In this document: positions 35,945-45,681 of the stretch, piece after piece
How the letters are laid out: each line of letters opens with the position of its first letter
Position numbering within the stretch: the first letter of the stretch is position 1
Assembly (NCBI RefSeq): GCF_003062295.1
Contig: NZ_PYCN01000003.1
Coordinates: 1-64,000, forward strand
Direction: 5' to 3'
Origin: Bradyrhizobium algeriense
GTDB lineage: Bacteria > Pseudomonadota > Alphaproteobacteria > Rhizobiales > Xanthobacteraceae
DNA: 64,000 bases
Position numbers and translations under genes: made by a program
Notes under the pieces: generated by a model
Seen by the model: the letters and a program-made list of their open reading frames with translations, nothing else
Told to the model about the DNA's origin: nothing
The model's database searches: none

Positions 35945-36055
35945 GTGTCGGGGTGACAGCGCGATGTCCCTTCATCCTAGAATCACAAGCCTCTCGTTAA
36001 CGCTCATTCCGGCATAAAGTGGCGCTGAGCCGCCCTCGATGATTCGGAGCCAACG

Positions 36056-36550
36056 ATGCTGCGCTGGATGACGCCATTCCTGATCGCGATCTTCGCGATC
36101 GGAACCGCCGCCGCCGACGAAACCCCCGCTCCCAAGAGCGCGGACAGCCCCGCCACCAAGAGCGCCGAGGGCACCCCCGCCCCCAAGCGCGCCGCCCCCA
36201 AAAACGCCGCGGTTCGCGCTGCCAGCAAATTGCCGCCCGGCCTGCCCCGCGCCCATTACAACTACCGGACCACGGTGGCGCCCGCCGCTGCTCCCCTTTA
36301 TGTGCGCCGCGGCCGCACGCTGGTGGTGGTCGAGGAAGAGGATCCCGACGTGCTGTTCACGCCGGTGGGCGTGGTGCCTTATGCGCCGCGCGTCTACGGC
36401 ACGCCGCTGCTGCCGGGCTCTTCCACGCTGCCCGGCTATTACGGTACCAACCATTCCTACAGCTATGACGGCCCCTATTACGGCGGCCCGTCCTATGGCC
36501 CCTATTGGAACCGTCTGCCGTACGCTTGCGGCGTGTACGGATATTGCTAA
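36056..36550 (+). CDS. Secreted hypothetical protein with Gly/Tyr/Pro-rich tail
   Basis: A 164-residue protein with a short signal peptide (MLRWMTPFLIAIFAIGTAAA, cleavage before DETPAPK). It then has a lysine/proline/alanine-rich linker (PAPKSADSPATKSAEG), a central region with VRRGRTLVVVEEEDPDVL, and a tail rich in Tyr, Gly and Pro (SYDGPYYGGPSYGPYW) ending YACGVYGYC with two cysteines. The composition suggests a surface or periplasmic structural protein. The family is not recognised. It is followed by nadQ 36 bp downstream on the same strand, but a shared role is not evident. Confidence 0.65.
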   Translation: MLRWMTPFLIAIFAIGTAAADETPAPKSADSPATKSAEGTPAPKRAAPKNAAVRAASKLPPGLPRAHYNYRTTVAPAAAPLYVRRGRTLVVVEEEDPDVLFTPVGVVPYAPRVYGTPLLPGSSTLPGYYGTNHSYSYDGPYYGGPSYGPYWNRLPYACGVYGYC

Positions 36551-36586
36551 ACGCGCATTAGACAATAACGGAGACGGACGACCAAC

Positions 36587-37543
36587 GTGGCAGGGGCACC
36601 GCGGAAAGCCAGCAAAATGGGCGCTGCCAATGCGACCACGGCGGATCTCGTCGCCGTCCTTGTCGCCGTGACCGACGGCGAGCCCAAGATCATGACCATC
36701 GCCAACGACGGCGCGCTGCCGAGCGGCCCGTTCGAATTTGCGCACCGTTCGCTGCAGACGGGATTGCGGGCATGGGTCGAGGCGCAGACCGGCCATCCGC
36801 TCGGCTATGTCGAGCAGCTCTATACGTTCGCCGATCGCGGGCGGGCCGGCGATGCCAAGTCGCCGCATTCGATCTCGATCAGCTATCTGGGCCTGACCCG
36901 CGAAGACAAGGTCGGCGCGGGTTTTGAGGCGCATTGGTCCGGCTGGTACGAATATTTTCCATGGGAGGATCAGCGGGCCGGTCTCCCCGCTTCGCTGGCG
37001 AAGACATTGGCGTCGCGGCTGCGGGCGTGGGCAAAGTCCGCGGCGACGACGAGCGTGCAGCGCGAACGCTGGCAGCGCGCAGCCATCACGTTTGGCTTCG
37101 ACGATCGCGAATGGAACGAGGAGCTGGTGCTGCAGCGCTACGAGTTGCTCTATGAAGCTGGCCTAGTCCCGGAAGCCGTGCGTGACGGGGCACCGGCGAC
37201 GACCGTCATTCCGGGCAAACCAATGACCGGAGATCACCGCCGCATTCTCGCCACCGGGATCGCGCGGTTGCGCGCCAAGATCAAATACCGTCCCGTGGTG
37301 TTCGAGCTGATGCCGGCGGAATTCACCCTGCTGCAACTGCAACGCAGCGTTGAGGCGCTTGCAGGCCGGCTGGTGCACAAGCAGAATTTTCGCCGCCTGA
37401 TCGAGCAGCAGCAACTCGTTGAGGAAACTGGCGCAATCGCCGCCGATACCGTCGGCCGCCCGGCCAAGCTGTTCCGGTTCCGCCACGGCGTGCTGGCCGA
37501 ACGGGCGATCGCCGGAACCAAGCTCCCGCTATCGCGCACTTGA
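36587..37543 (+). CDS. nadQ: NUDIX-like transcriptional regulator of NAD synthesis (NadQ type)
   Basis: A 318-residue protein with an N-terminal NUDIX-like domain (about 20-170, DLVAVLVAVTDGEPKIMTI ... LQTGLRAWVEAQTGHPLGYVEQLYTF) and a C-terminal winged-helix region (about 225-310, FELMPAEFTLLQLQRSVEALAG ... FRRLIEQQQLVEETG). The NUDIX box lacks the full catalytic REXXEE pattern, as in ligand-sensing regulators such as NrtR. The gene immediately precedes nadABC, whose upstream region carries two 19-bp palindromes. Repression of nadABC in response to an NAD-related ligand is therefore the likely role. GTG start. Confidence 0.8.
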   Translation: MAGAPRKASKMGAANATTADLVAVLVAVTDGEPKIMTIANDGALPSGPFEFAHRSLQTGLRAWVEAQTGHPLGYVEQLYTFADRGRAGDAKSPHSISISYLGLTREDKVGAGFEAHWSGWYEYFPWEDQRAGLPASLAKTLASRLRAWAKSAATTSVQRERWQRAAITFGFDDREWNEELVLQRYELLYEAGLVPEAVRDGAPATTVIPGKPMTGDHRRILATGIARLRAKIKYRPVVFELMPAEFTLLQLQRSVEALAGRLVHKQNFRRLIEQQQLVEETGAIAADTVGRPAKLFRFRHGVLAERAIAGTKLPLSRT

Positions 37544-37568
37544 CATCGGTTATGCTCAGGATAAGTAT
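37540..37568 (+). promoter_or_regulatory. Putative nadABC promoter overlapping the first operator
   Basis: TTGACA (37540-37545), overlapping the nadQ stop codon, is followed after 16-17 bases by TAAGTAT (37562-37568). The -10 lies inside the first palindrome (37551-37569), so binding there would block RNA polymerase. Confidence 0.5.
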
Positions 37569-37569
37569 A
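37551..37569. promoter_or_regulatory. Operator-like palindrome 1 of nadABC
   Basis: TATGCTCAGGATAAGTATA is an imperfect 19-bp inverted repeat with the pattern TATRCTC-N5-RAGTATA, identical in layout to the perfect site 27 bp downstream. Confidence 0.65.
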
Positions 37570-37577
37570 AGCCAAGA

Positions 37578-37596
37578 TATACTCAAGGAGAGTATA
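37578..37596. promoter_or_regulatory. Operator-like palindrome 2 of nadABC, covering the ribosome binding site
   Basis: TATACTCAAGGAGAGTATA is a perfect 7-bp inverted repeat with a 5-base spacer. It contains the nadA Shine-Dalgarno AAGGAG (37585-37590) and ends one base before the ATG (37598). It is the obvious target for the neighbouring NadQ-type regulator (inference). Confidence 0.75.
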
Positions 37597-37597
37597 A

Positions 37598-38580
<983 letters not shown>

Positions 38581-38584
<4 letters not shown>

Positions 38585-40134
38585 GCCCGGAGATTTCAGC
38601 GCTCGACAACCGTCCCGTCATCATCGGCGGCGGCGCCGCCGGATTGATGACGGCGCTGCAGATGGCGCCGGAACCGGTGTTGCTGCTGTCGAAGGCGCCG
38701 CTCGGCGCGGAGGCGTCGAGCCTGTGGGCGCAGGGCGGGCTTGCCGCCGCGATGGGCGGGGATGACGACCCTGCCCTGCATCTGGCCGATACGCTGGCCG
38801 CAGGCGCAGGCCTGTGCGACGAAGCCGTCGCTCGCCGAATCGTTCACGCGGCGCCTGCGGCGGTCGAGCATCTCGCGAGGCTTGGCGTCGCCTTCGATCG
38901 CAGGCCCGATGGCGGCTGGCGGCTCGGGCTCGAAGCCGCCCATGGCCGCAACCGGATCGTGCACGCCACCGGCGATGGCACCGGCCGCGAGATCATGCGT
39001 GCGCTGATCGCAACGGTGCGCCGCTGCCCGTCGATTACTCTGCTGGAAGGCGTCGAAGCGCGGAGCCTGATCGTCGAGGACAATGCCGTCAAAGGCGTGC
39101 TCGCGGTGAACGCGCACGGTCCGCTCGTTATCGACAGCGGTCGCGTCGTGATCGCGACAGGCGGCATTGGCGGGCTGTTTTTGGACAGCACCAATCCCGC
39201 CGGTTGCTTCGGCCAGGGGCTGGCGCTCGCGGCACGCGCGGGCGCAAAACTCTCCGATCTCGAATTCATCCAGTTTCACCCGACCGCCTTCGACGGGCCG
39301 TCGCGCCCGATGCCGCTGGTCACCGAAGCCGTGCGTGGCGATGGCGCAATCCTGATCGACGACACCGGGCAACGCTTCATGGCGGACCAGCCCGGCGCCG
39401 AACTTGCGCCCCGCGATATCGTCGCGCGTGCGGTCTGGCGCCGCCGCGCCGAAGGCCATCGCGTGTTCCTCGATGCGCGGAAACATCCGGGAGCGGAATT
39501 TGCAAAACGCTATCCGGTCATTTCCGCCTTCTGCAAAATGGCCGGGATCGATCCCGCGACCAATCCGATACCGGTCCGGCCGGCGGTGCACTACCACATG
39601 GGCGGGATATCGGTGGATATCGAAGGCCGCAGCAGCGTGAACGGGCTTTGGGCGTGCGGCGAGGTCAGCCGCACCGGGCTGCATGGCGCCAACCGGCTCG
39701 CCAGCAATTCGCTGATGGAAGCGATCGTCTGTGCGCAATGGGTCGCGCGGAGCGTCCAGGGCGCGAGCCGCGGTCCGCTGAAAACGCGCGCGGCCAATGC
39801 GCTTGCGCCCGCATCCGACCCTTCGGCCGTGCGGGCGATCCTGTCGCAAGGCCTCGGCGTGCTCCGCGACCGGCACGGCATCGAACGCGCGATCCGCGGC
39901 CTCTATCCGCTCGGCAGCGCCCACGGCGCGGCAACCGATCCCGCGCTGGTGGGACTGATGATCGCCGTCGCCGCCTGGCGGCGCGAGGAAAGCCGCGGCG
40001 GGCACTATCGCAGCGACTTCCCCGACGCCCTGCCGGCGGCCGTGCCTTCATCCATCTCGCTTGCAGACGCAGTCGAGACCGCCCGCGACATCGTTGAAAC
40101 CGGATCTCTGTCTGTTGGGAGTGCCCAGCCGTGA
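38581..40134 (+). CDS. nadB: L-aspartate oxidase
   Basis: A 517-residue FAD enzyme oxidising L-aspartate to iminoaspartate for NadA. It has the N-terminal dinucleotide-binding motif [30 protein letters not shown], a substrate region [12 protein letters not shown], the succinate-dehydrogenase-like FIQFHPTAF, and [11 protein letters not shown] with [16 protein letters not shown]. The ATG at 38581 overlaps the nadA stop by four bases, and the 3' end overlaps nadC (GTGA). At 517 residues it is slightly shorter than E. coli NadB (540), with a reduced C-terminal helical domain. Confidence 0.96.
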
Positions 40135-41000
40135 CGCTTACGCCGCTTCTGCCCCTCATGTACGAGCCGCTGGTTCGAACCGCCCTGCTCGAAGACCTCG
40201 GACGCGCCGGCGACATCACGGCGGATGCGATCGTCCCGGCCGACCGGCAAGCTTCGCTGGTGCTGCGCGCGCGCCAACCCGGTGTCGTCGCCGGACTCGA
40301 CATCGCGCGCTGTGCATTTCAGCTCGTGAATCCTGCCATCCGGCTCACCGCCGAGCGGCCTGATAGCAGCGTCGTCACGCCGGGAGATGTGATCGCGACC
40401 ATCGAAGGACCGGCGCGCGGGCTGTTGACCGGCGAACGGACCGCCCTGAACTTCCTCTGTCATCTCAGCGGCGTGGCCACCGCGACGGCCTCGCTGGTGT
40501 CGGCAGCACAAGGCACCAAGGCGCGCATCGTCTGCACCCGCAAGACCACGCCCGGACTGCGCGCGCTGGAAAAATACGCGGTTCGCGCCGGCGGCGGCAG
40601 CAATCACCGTTTTGGGCTCGACGACGCCATTCTGATCAAGGACAACCACATCGCGCTATCAGGCGATGTCAGAACCGCGATCGAGCGCGCAAAAGCGCAT
40701 GCCGGCCATCTCGTCAAGATCGAGATCGAGGTCGACACGCTGGCCCAGCTTGAACAGGTTCTCGCGATCGGCGTGGATGCCGTCCTGCTCGACAACATGA
40801 CGGTCGAGCAACTGCGACAGGCGGTGGCGATGACCGGCGACCGGGCAATCACGGAAGCTTCCGGCCGCATCACGGCCGAGACCGCCAAAGCGATCGCCGC
40901 GACCGGCGTCGACCTGATTTCAGCCGGCTGGCTGACCCACAGCTCCGCCGCGCTCGATATTGGGCTCGATTATCTCGGACTCAGTCGGCAGGCAGCGTAA
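40131..41000 (+). CDS. nadC: Nicotinate-nucleotide pyrophosphorylase (quinolinate phosphoribosyltransferase)
   Basis: A 289-residue enzyme converting quinolinate and PRPP to nicotinate mononucleotide. Signatures are LLEDLGRAGDITADAI, GERTALNFLCHLSGVAT, the substrate-binding CTRKTTPGLRALEKYAVRAGGG, NHRFGLDDAILIKDNHIAL, and the barrel strands IEIEVDT and VLLDNM. The GTG start overlaps the nadB stop, completing a tightly coupled nadABC operon. It converges with the iron-permease gene 9 bp downstream. Confidence 0.97.
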   Translation: MTLTPLLPLMYEPLVRTALLEDLGRAGDITADAIVPADRQASLVLRARQPGVVAGLDIARCAFQLVNPAIRLTAERPDSSVVTPGDVIATIEGPARGLLTGERTALNFLCHLSGVATATASLVSAAQGTKARIVCTRKTTPGLRALEKYAVRAGGGSNHRFGLDDAILIKDNHIALSGDVRTAIERAKAHAGHLVKIEIEVDTLAQLEQVLAIGVDAVLLDNMTVEQLRQAVAMTGDRAITEASGRITAETAKAIAATGVDLISAGWLTHSSAALDIGLDYLGLSRQAA

Positions 41001-41009
41001 CGCGACGAG

Positions 41010-41834
41010 CTACTCAGCCGCGCGCATGGTGGCCTTGTTAGCGGCCTTGTCCTCACGCATCAGGCGGTTGTTGCGCTGGACCACCGAATAGGTCGCCAGC
41101 GCAAACAGGATCACCAGGCCCTGGATCGAGAGCGCTTCCATCGATGGATTGAGGCCGATCGCGCTCAGGAACGCCGAGCCCTTGACCTCGGTAACGGTGA
41201 TGATCGCCTGTTCCTGGAACTCCTGCACCGCCTCGCCGATGAACTTGATCGCCATCACGAACAGGAACGCCGAGGTGACGATGAACAGCGGCCGCAGCGG
41301 CAGCTTCCGCGCAATCAGGTTGATGAAATAAAACAGCACGGCCAGCCCGAGCGTCGCCGCGGCAAGTCCGGCAAACAGCCCCGCGCTCCAGCCGCCCTCG
41401 GTCTTGGCGAGCGCATTGATGAACAGAACGGTCTCCGCGCCTTCACGAAAAACCGCAAGGAAGGCCAGCGCGCCGACCGCCCACACCGTGTCCTGCGATA
41501 GCGCCTGGTCCGCTTTCTGGGAAAGATACTCCTGCCAGCCGCGCGGATCCTGCTTCACCATCAACCAGCCGCTGACGTAGAGCATCAGGGCGGCGGCAAG
41601 CAAAATGATAATGCCTTCCAGGATGTCGCTGTGATCGCCCGAGTTCAGCACCGCAAACAACCAGGCCGCAACGAAGCTGGCCGCAACGGCGACGAGCGCG
41701 CCGGCATAAAGCGCCTGAATGCGATGACCGGCGCCGGCCTTGGTCAGATAGCCCGCCAGCGCTGCGATCACGAGCATGGCTTCGAGCCCCTCGCGGAGCA
41801 GGATGACGGCGGCCTGGATGAATGCTGAGGACAT
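41010..41834 (-). CDS. FTR1-family iron permease
   Basis: A 274-residue membrane protein with seven or so helices and the two iron-transport motifs of the oxidase-dependent Fe transporter/EfeU family: REGLE (14-18) and REGAE (130-134). Family members move iron across the inner membrane, often with a periplasmic partner. No EfeO, EfeB or other partner is adjacent; the neighbouring gene is haem A synthase, also iron-related, but only by theme. The start MSSAFIQAAVILLREG at 41834 is preferred over a longer reading to 41900. Confidence 0.9.
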   Translation of the reverse strand: MSSAFIQAAVILLREGLEAMLVIAALAGYLTKAGAGHRIQALYAGALVAVAASFVAAWLFAVLNSGDHSDILEGIIILLAAALMLYVSGWLMVKQDPRGWQEYLSQKADQALSQDTVWAVGALAFLAVFREGAETVLFINALAKTEGGWSAGLFAGLAAATLGLAVLFYFINLIARKLPLRPLFIVTSAFLFVMAIKFIGEAVQEFQEQAIITVTEVKGSAFLSAIGLNPSMEALSIQGLVILFALATYSVVQRNNRLMREDKAANKATMRAAE

Positions 41835-41986
41835 GAGACGAGACCTGTTTTTGTTTCGTTTTATCGTCCAAACCATCCAAGTAAAGCGGTGCGGCCCCAC
41901 ACAAACGCGTCAAGGCCGCCGCACAGCAAGAACCCCCTGCAAATCGGGCACTTCCCGGAATGCCGGCAGATTAGAATTGCTCAATT

Positions 41987-43078
41987 TCAGCCGGGTTGGC
42001 CGAGCGGCAGAACCAGTTCCTGCCGGTCGTGCCCGACGCGGCGTGCAACCAGGCGTTCGGTCTGCAGGACCGCCAGCGTCAGCACCACGATCGCGACAGC
42101 CTGATGCGCCAGCGCCAGATCGATCGGCACCTGGTGCAGCAGCGTGAGGATGCCGAGCGCGGCCTGCAGCGTGATCGCTGCCACCAGCGACCACGCGCCG
42201 CCGATAACGGCAGCGCCGGCTCGCGACCGCATGGCGTCGATAACGTGAAGCACCGCAAGGATCAGCAGCGCATAAGCGGTCATGCGGTGCTCGAACTGCA
42301 CGGTGAGCGTGTTGTCGAACAGATTGCGCCACCACGGCTCCTCGAACCACAGCCGCGCCGCCGACGGAATGAATGCACCGTCGATCTCGGGCCAGGTGTT
42401 GTACACCCTGCCCGCCCGCAGCCCCGCGACCAGCGCGCCGAAATAAAGCTGGACGAAAGTCAGACCGAGCAAAGCCACCCCGGAGACCTTCAGCCACAAC
42501 GGGACAACGGGTTGCGGACGCGCGGTCATCCGCCGCAGCGTCCAGACGATGGAGGCGAAAATGATCAAGGCCAGCACCAGATGCGTCGCCAGCCGATACT
42601 GGGACACCTCGGTCCGCTGCGTGAGGCCCGACGCGACCATCCACCAGCCGACCCCACCCTGCAGCGCGCCGAGGGCAAAGATCACCCACAGCCGCCGTTT
42701 CAGCTCAGCGCCCAGCGCGCCACGCCACAGGAAGTACAGGAACGGCAGCAGATAGACCGCGCCGATCACGCGCCCGAGCAGGCGGTGGCTCCATTCCCAC
42801 CAGAAGATGGTCTTGAACTCCGCAAGGCTCATGCCGGCGTTGAGTTCGCGGTATTGCGGGATTGCCTTGTAGCCCTCGAACGCCTGCGCCCATTGCGCCT
42901 CGTTGAGCGGCGGCAGCGTGCCGGTCACCGGCTTCCACTCGACGATCGACAATCCGGATTCCGTCAGCCGCGTGGCGCCGCCGACCAGCACCATGACCGC
43001 GATCAGCACGGCGACCACGATCAGCCACCATCTGACGGCGCCGAGATGCGGGGCCTGCTGTGCGGAACTAGCGATCAT
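41987..43078 (-). CDS. ctaA: Haem A synthase (COX15/CtaA)
   Basis: A 363-residue eight-helix membrane enzyme oxidising haem O to haem A for aa3-type cytochrome oxidase. Conserved features are the [25 protein letters not shown] block after helix 1, [12 protein letters not shown] with its haem-ligand His, [12 protein letters not shown], and the second-half [17 protein letters not shown] and [11 protein letters not shown]. It is the type 2 (COX15) subgroup found in alphaproteobacteria and mitochondria. No oxidase subunits are in the window. It is divergent from the small DUF2842 gene. Confidence 0.96.
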   Translation of the reverse strand: MIASSAQQAPHLGAVRWWLIVVAVLIAVMVLVGGATRLTESGLSIVEWKPVTGTLPPLNEAQWAQAFEGYKAIPQYRELNAGMSLAEFKTIFWWEWSHRLLGRVIGAVYLLPFLYFLWRGALGAELKRRLWVIFALGALQGGVGWWMVASGLTQRTEVSQYRLATHLVLALIIFASIVWTLRRMTARPQPVVPLWLKVSGVALLGLTFVQLYFGALVAGLRAGRVYNTWPEIDGAFIPSAARLWFEEPWWRNLFDNTLTVQFEHRMTAYALLILAVLHVIDAMRSRAGAAVIGGAWSLVAAITLQAALGILTLLHQVPIDLALAHQAVAIVVLTLAVLQTERLVARRVGHDRQELVLPLGQPG

Positions 43079-43195
43079 AAACCCGTCTTGAAAGCTATCT
43101 TAGCCCGCCCCGAAGGCGCGCTTGATTGAATTGGCGCGCCCCTTATAGTCCGCCCCTTCCCGCGCGCAACCCGCCACGAGCCTGACATATCCGCC

Positions 43196-43408
43196 ATGAC
43201 GATACGCACCCGCAAATTCTTCGGAACCATCGCACTTCTGGTGCTGGTCGTGGTGTGGTCGCTATTGGGAATGACCATCGCGCAGACGCCGTGGCTGGCC
43301 AGCTCAGGCCTACTGCAGGCGATCTTCTATGTCGTGGCCGGGCTCGGATGGGTGCTGCCGGCGATGCCGATCATCAGCTGGATGTCACGGCCGGACCGCG
43401 CCGCCTAG
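43196..43408 (+). CDS. DUF2842 family membrane protein
   Basis: A 70-residue protein with two transmembrane helices (FFGTIALLVLVVVWSLLGMT and LLQAIFYVVAGLGWVLPAMP), matching the small DUF2842 family of alphaproteobacteria, which has no known function. The gene is commonly next to ctaA or COX15, as here, which hints at a role near respiratory-complex assembly (inference). Confidence 0.88.
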   Translation: MTIRTRKFFGTIALLVLVVVWSLLGMTIAQTPWLASSGLLQAIFYVVAGLGWVLPAMPIISWMSRPDRAA

Positions 43409-43920
43409 ATTAGGGCATGTACTCATAGAACGAGAGATGTCCGCTTTTGAAGGCTAAAGCAAACATGCGCTTGTCACTCGGGAATTTCGCCTCATGGCAC
43501 CTTTGAGACATGCCCGCCTATCGTGAGAATGTCCGTTCACCGGCACAGACCGGAAGTCACCGAGGTCCGGTCAAATCGACACGAATGACCCTTACCAGAA
43601 GCCGCGCTTTTTGACGGACTTCAATTGCGATGCCGTGATCATTCGAATTTAAACGGCCCCCACCGGGGGCCGCCAACCCGAACGATACGGGTTTTCCTCC
43701 AGCAGTCGGGGGGGCGCCTTTCGGCTGGAAGCACTGGAATTGACGCTCAGCTATGCCGATTGTTCCCTGGCCTTCGTCAAGCATTCCGGGCATGGAAATT
43801 AAAGGATTAGCGGCGGCCCGCTCACCCCCATTTGCCACCTGCTCCCGCTATAGTGCACTGCCGCGCGATAGTCGCCTACGGAGCCGATGCCGAAATCGAA
43901 GGCTGCCAATTGAGTCGGCC
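43409..43920. other. 512-bp region without a supportable gene
   Basis: I see only an 8-bp G/C hairpin at 43654-43672 (CGGCCCCC-ACC-GGGGGCCG) without a T-run. A weak minus-strand frame (43557-43838) lacks a ribosome binding site and recognisable features. The AT content is higher and the sequence less codon-like than neighbouring genes, so this may be decayed coding or mobile DNA. Confidence 0.5.
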
Positions 43921-44160
43921 TTACTTCTTCTGATCAGAGAGCCAGTTTTCCAATGCCTTGGGCGGTTGCAGTCCGGGCGATGTCAGCCACTCGTTGATGT
44001 GCGATGCCGTCTCGGCCTGCCGAGCTCGCCGCAAGAGCAATTCTCGGGCCCTGCTGCCGGGAGGTTGCTGTTCGGCCGCCTCTTTGAACTTCCGTGCTTC
44101 TTCCGCCAGTCGCTCTTCAAAGGTCACTGCGTGTCGGCCGCGTCTACGCTCTCGAGCCAT
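43921..44160 (-). CDS. Small conserved hypothetical protein
   Basis: A 79-residue, highly charged, helical protein (MARERRRGRHAVTFEERLAEEARKFKEAAEQ ... RRARQAETASHINEWLTSPGL). Arginine- and glutamate-rich helices with no cysteines suggest a small cytoplasmic coiled protein. I recognise the RQAETASHINEWL tail from many bradyrhizobial genomes, where it is annotated only as hypothetical. It stands alone. Confidence 0.7.
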   Translation of the reverse strand: MARERRRGRHAVTFEERLAEEARKFKEAAEQQPPGSRARELLLRRARQAETASHINEWLTSPGLQPPKALENWLSDQKK

Positions 44161-44498
44161 GGGCCCCCTCTTAATCCACCCATTGCTGATTACAGGCCGA
44201 TTGTTCCATGCCGTCTGTTCGGTAACCGCAACCTAATCGGGAAAAAGTGGCATCTTTTTGCAATCTAAGCGGATTTTTGGAGTTCAAAATGGATGACGAT
44301 TTGCCGTTGAGGCTTGCCGTTAATCGAGCTGCGTGACGACTCCGCGTTCTTCTTAGCTAAGAAACAGCTTTCGAAATGGCATTCAGCAAGACATCCTGTG
44401 CGAACGGCTTACGGAGGCATCGATGGCCAGATGGCCGCTTCCGAGGGTAATTCGGACATCGCCAAGCCCATAGGCATTCCGGATTATGAACTCACGCC
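44161..44498. other. 338-bp region without a supportable gene
   Basis: This AT-richer stretch separates the small hypothetical gene from the deacetylase-like gene. A 62-residue plus-strand frame (44314-44502) starts without a ribosome binding site, is unrecognised and overlaps the neighbouring stop, so I do not call it. Confidence 0.5.
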
Positions 44499-45515
44499 CT
44501 AAACCCAATTGTCCCTGGTCGGCCTGACCGGCGGAAACATCATCCCCGACAGCATCACCCGCATCATGCGCAGCGAACGCTGCCGGCCGTCCCAGGCGAT
44601 CCGCGGCAGCGCGTGCAGATTTGTATATCCCTTGGCCTCGACGACCCCCGCGATCGTCGATACCGCGCTGGCGAAACCTGCCTCCTGCCCTATGACGACA
44701 TGCTCGCGGCGCCAGGATTGCCGATCGCCGAACGGATAGGCGAAATGCCTGACGGCGCGATGCAAGGCAGTCTCCGCGACCGCCTTGCCCATGGTCATTT
44801 CGCGTTGCGCGTCGGCCTCTTTCAGGTTCGACAGCGTGGGATAGTTCACCGTTGCGCTGCCGATCGTCACCAGAGGATCGGCGGCGAGCTTCGCCAGATC
44901 GTCCCAATCCATCGACGCAGCGCGCGACAGCGCCGCGAGATCGACGGAGTAGCGCGTGCAGAGGTCGTGGATTGCGAACGAAAGATCCGGCGGCGGCAGC
45001 GTCCGCATCCAGCTCGCCAGAAATTCGAAAGTGTCATACTTCTCCGGCGTGCTGCCTGTTGCGAAACGCCGCTCCTTGCGGTCGATCACCAGGCTGATGC
45101 GATCCTCGCGCGCGATCATGTCTTCCAGCGCAAGCCACCAGGCTTCGCCGAGCCCGTCCGGAAACGCGGTCGGCAGGTACACGGTGAAGGGCACGCCGTG
45201 CTTCGACAGCACCGGATAGGCCTGCGTGATGACATCCTTGCAGCCGCTGTCGAAGGTCAGGCAGGCAAATCGATTAGCCCTCGGCAGCGTGACCGCCCGC
45301 CGGCACACTTCATCCATCGTGATCAGATCGAAGTTCCAGCGCTTCAGCGCACGGATCGTCCGGTCGAGAAATTGCGGCGTGATTTCACGCCATCGGTTCG
45401 GTTGAAACGGCCGGGATTCGCGCGGACGCACGCGCTCGAACCGCAAAATGACGCCGGCACCGCCGGTCTCCCGCTGCTTCAGCCTGAAGTAGCCGCTGAA
45501 ATAGGCGAGCTCCAT
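44499..45515 (-). CDS. Polysaccharide-deacetylase-like protein with a degenerate metal site
   Basis: A 338-residue protein of the NodB-homology fold (carbohydrate esterase 4). The fold is clear: FACLTFDSGCKDVITQAYPVLSKHGVPFTVYLPT, then IGSATVNYPTLSNL, and FAYPFGDRQSW. The metal triad is missing: the second Asp of TFDDG is S90, and the two His of HTxxHP are A221 and Y225. It is probably a pseudoenzyme or carbohydrate-binding protein. The start at ATG 45515 (MELAYFSGYF) is uncertain; the frame is open for another 105 codons. It is divergent from the acyltransferase gene, at the edge of the polysaccharide cluster. Confidence 0.82.
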   Translation of the reverse strand: MELAYFSGYFRLKQRETGGAGVILRFERVRPRESRPFQPNRWREITPQFLDRTIRALKRWNFDLITMDEVCRRAVTLPRANRFACLTFDSGCKDVITQAYPVLSKHGVPFTVYLPTAFPDGLGEAWWLALEDMIAREDRISLVIDRKERRFATGSTPEKYDTFEFLASWMRTLPPPDLSFAIHDLCTRYSVDLAALSRAASMDWDDLAKLAADPLVTIGSATVNYPTLSNLKEADAQREMTMGKAVAETALHRAVRHFAYPFGDRQSWRREHVVIGQEAGFASAVSTIAGVVEAKGYTNLHALPRIAWDGRQRSLRMMRVMLSGMMFPPVRPTRDNWV

Positions 45516-45681
45516 CCCGGCCCGCCGCAAAATTCCGATATCCGACGCCAAGCTCCGTCCCCACTTCCGACCGCGCCTGCCCCGCCGCGGCCGGATTGTT
45601 ATTACCCTTTGTTGACATTTCCCTGCGAAGGTCGGCCAAAGCCGAAAATTGTAAACAATTTCATATAGCACGGGCTCTGCG

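Noticed and set aside
43557..43838. Open frame of 93 codons in the 512-bp gap after the DUF2842 gene
   Set aside because: No ribosome binding site, no recognisable domain, and uneven codon use; not supportable.
44314..44502. 62-codon plus-strand frame between the small hypothetical gene and the deacetylase-like gene
   Set aside because: No ribosome binding site, unrecognised, and it overlaps the stop of the convergent gene.
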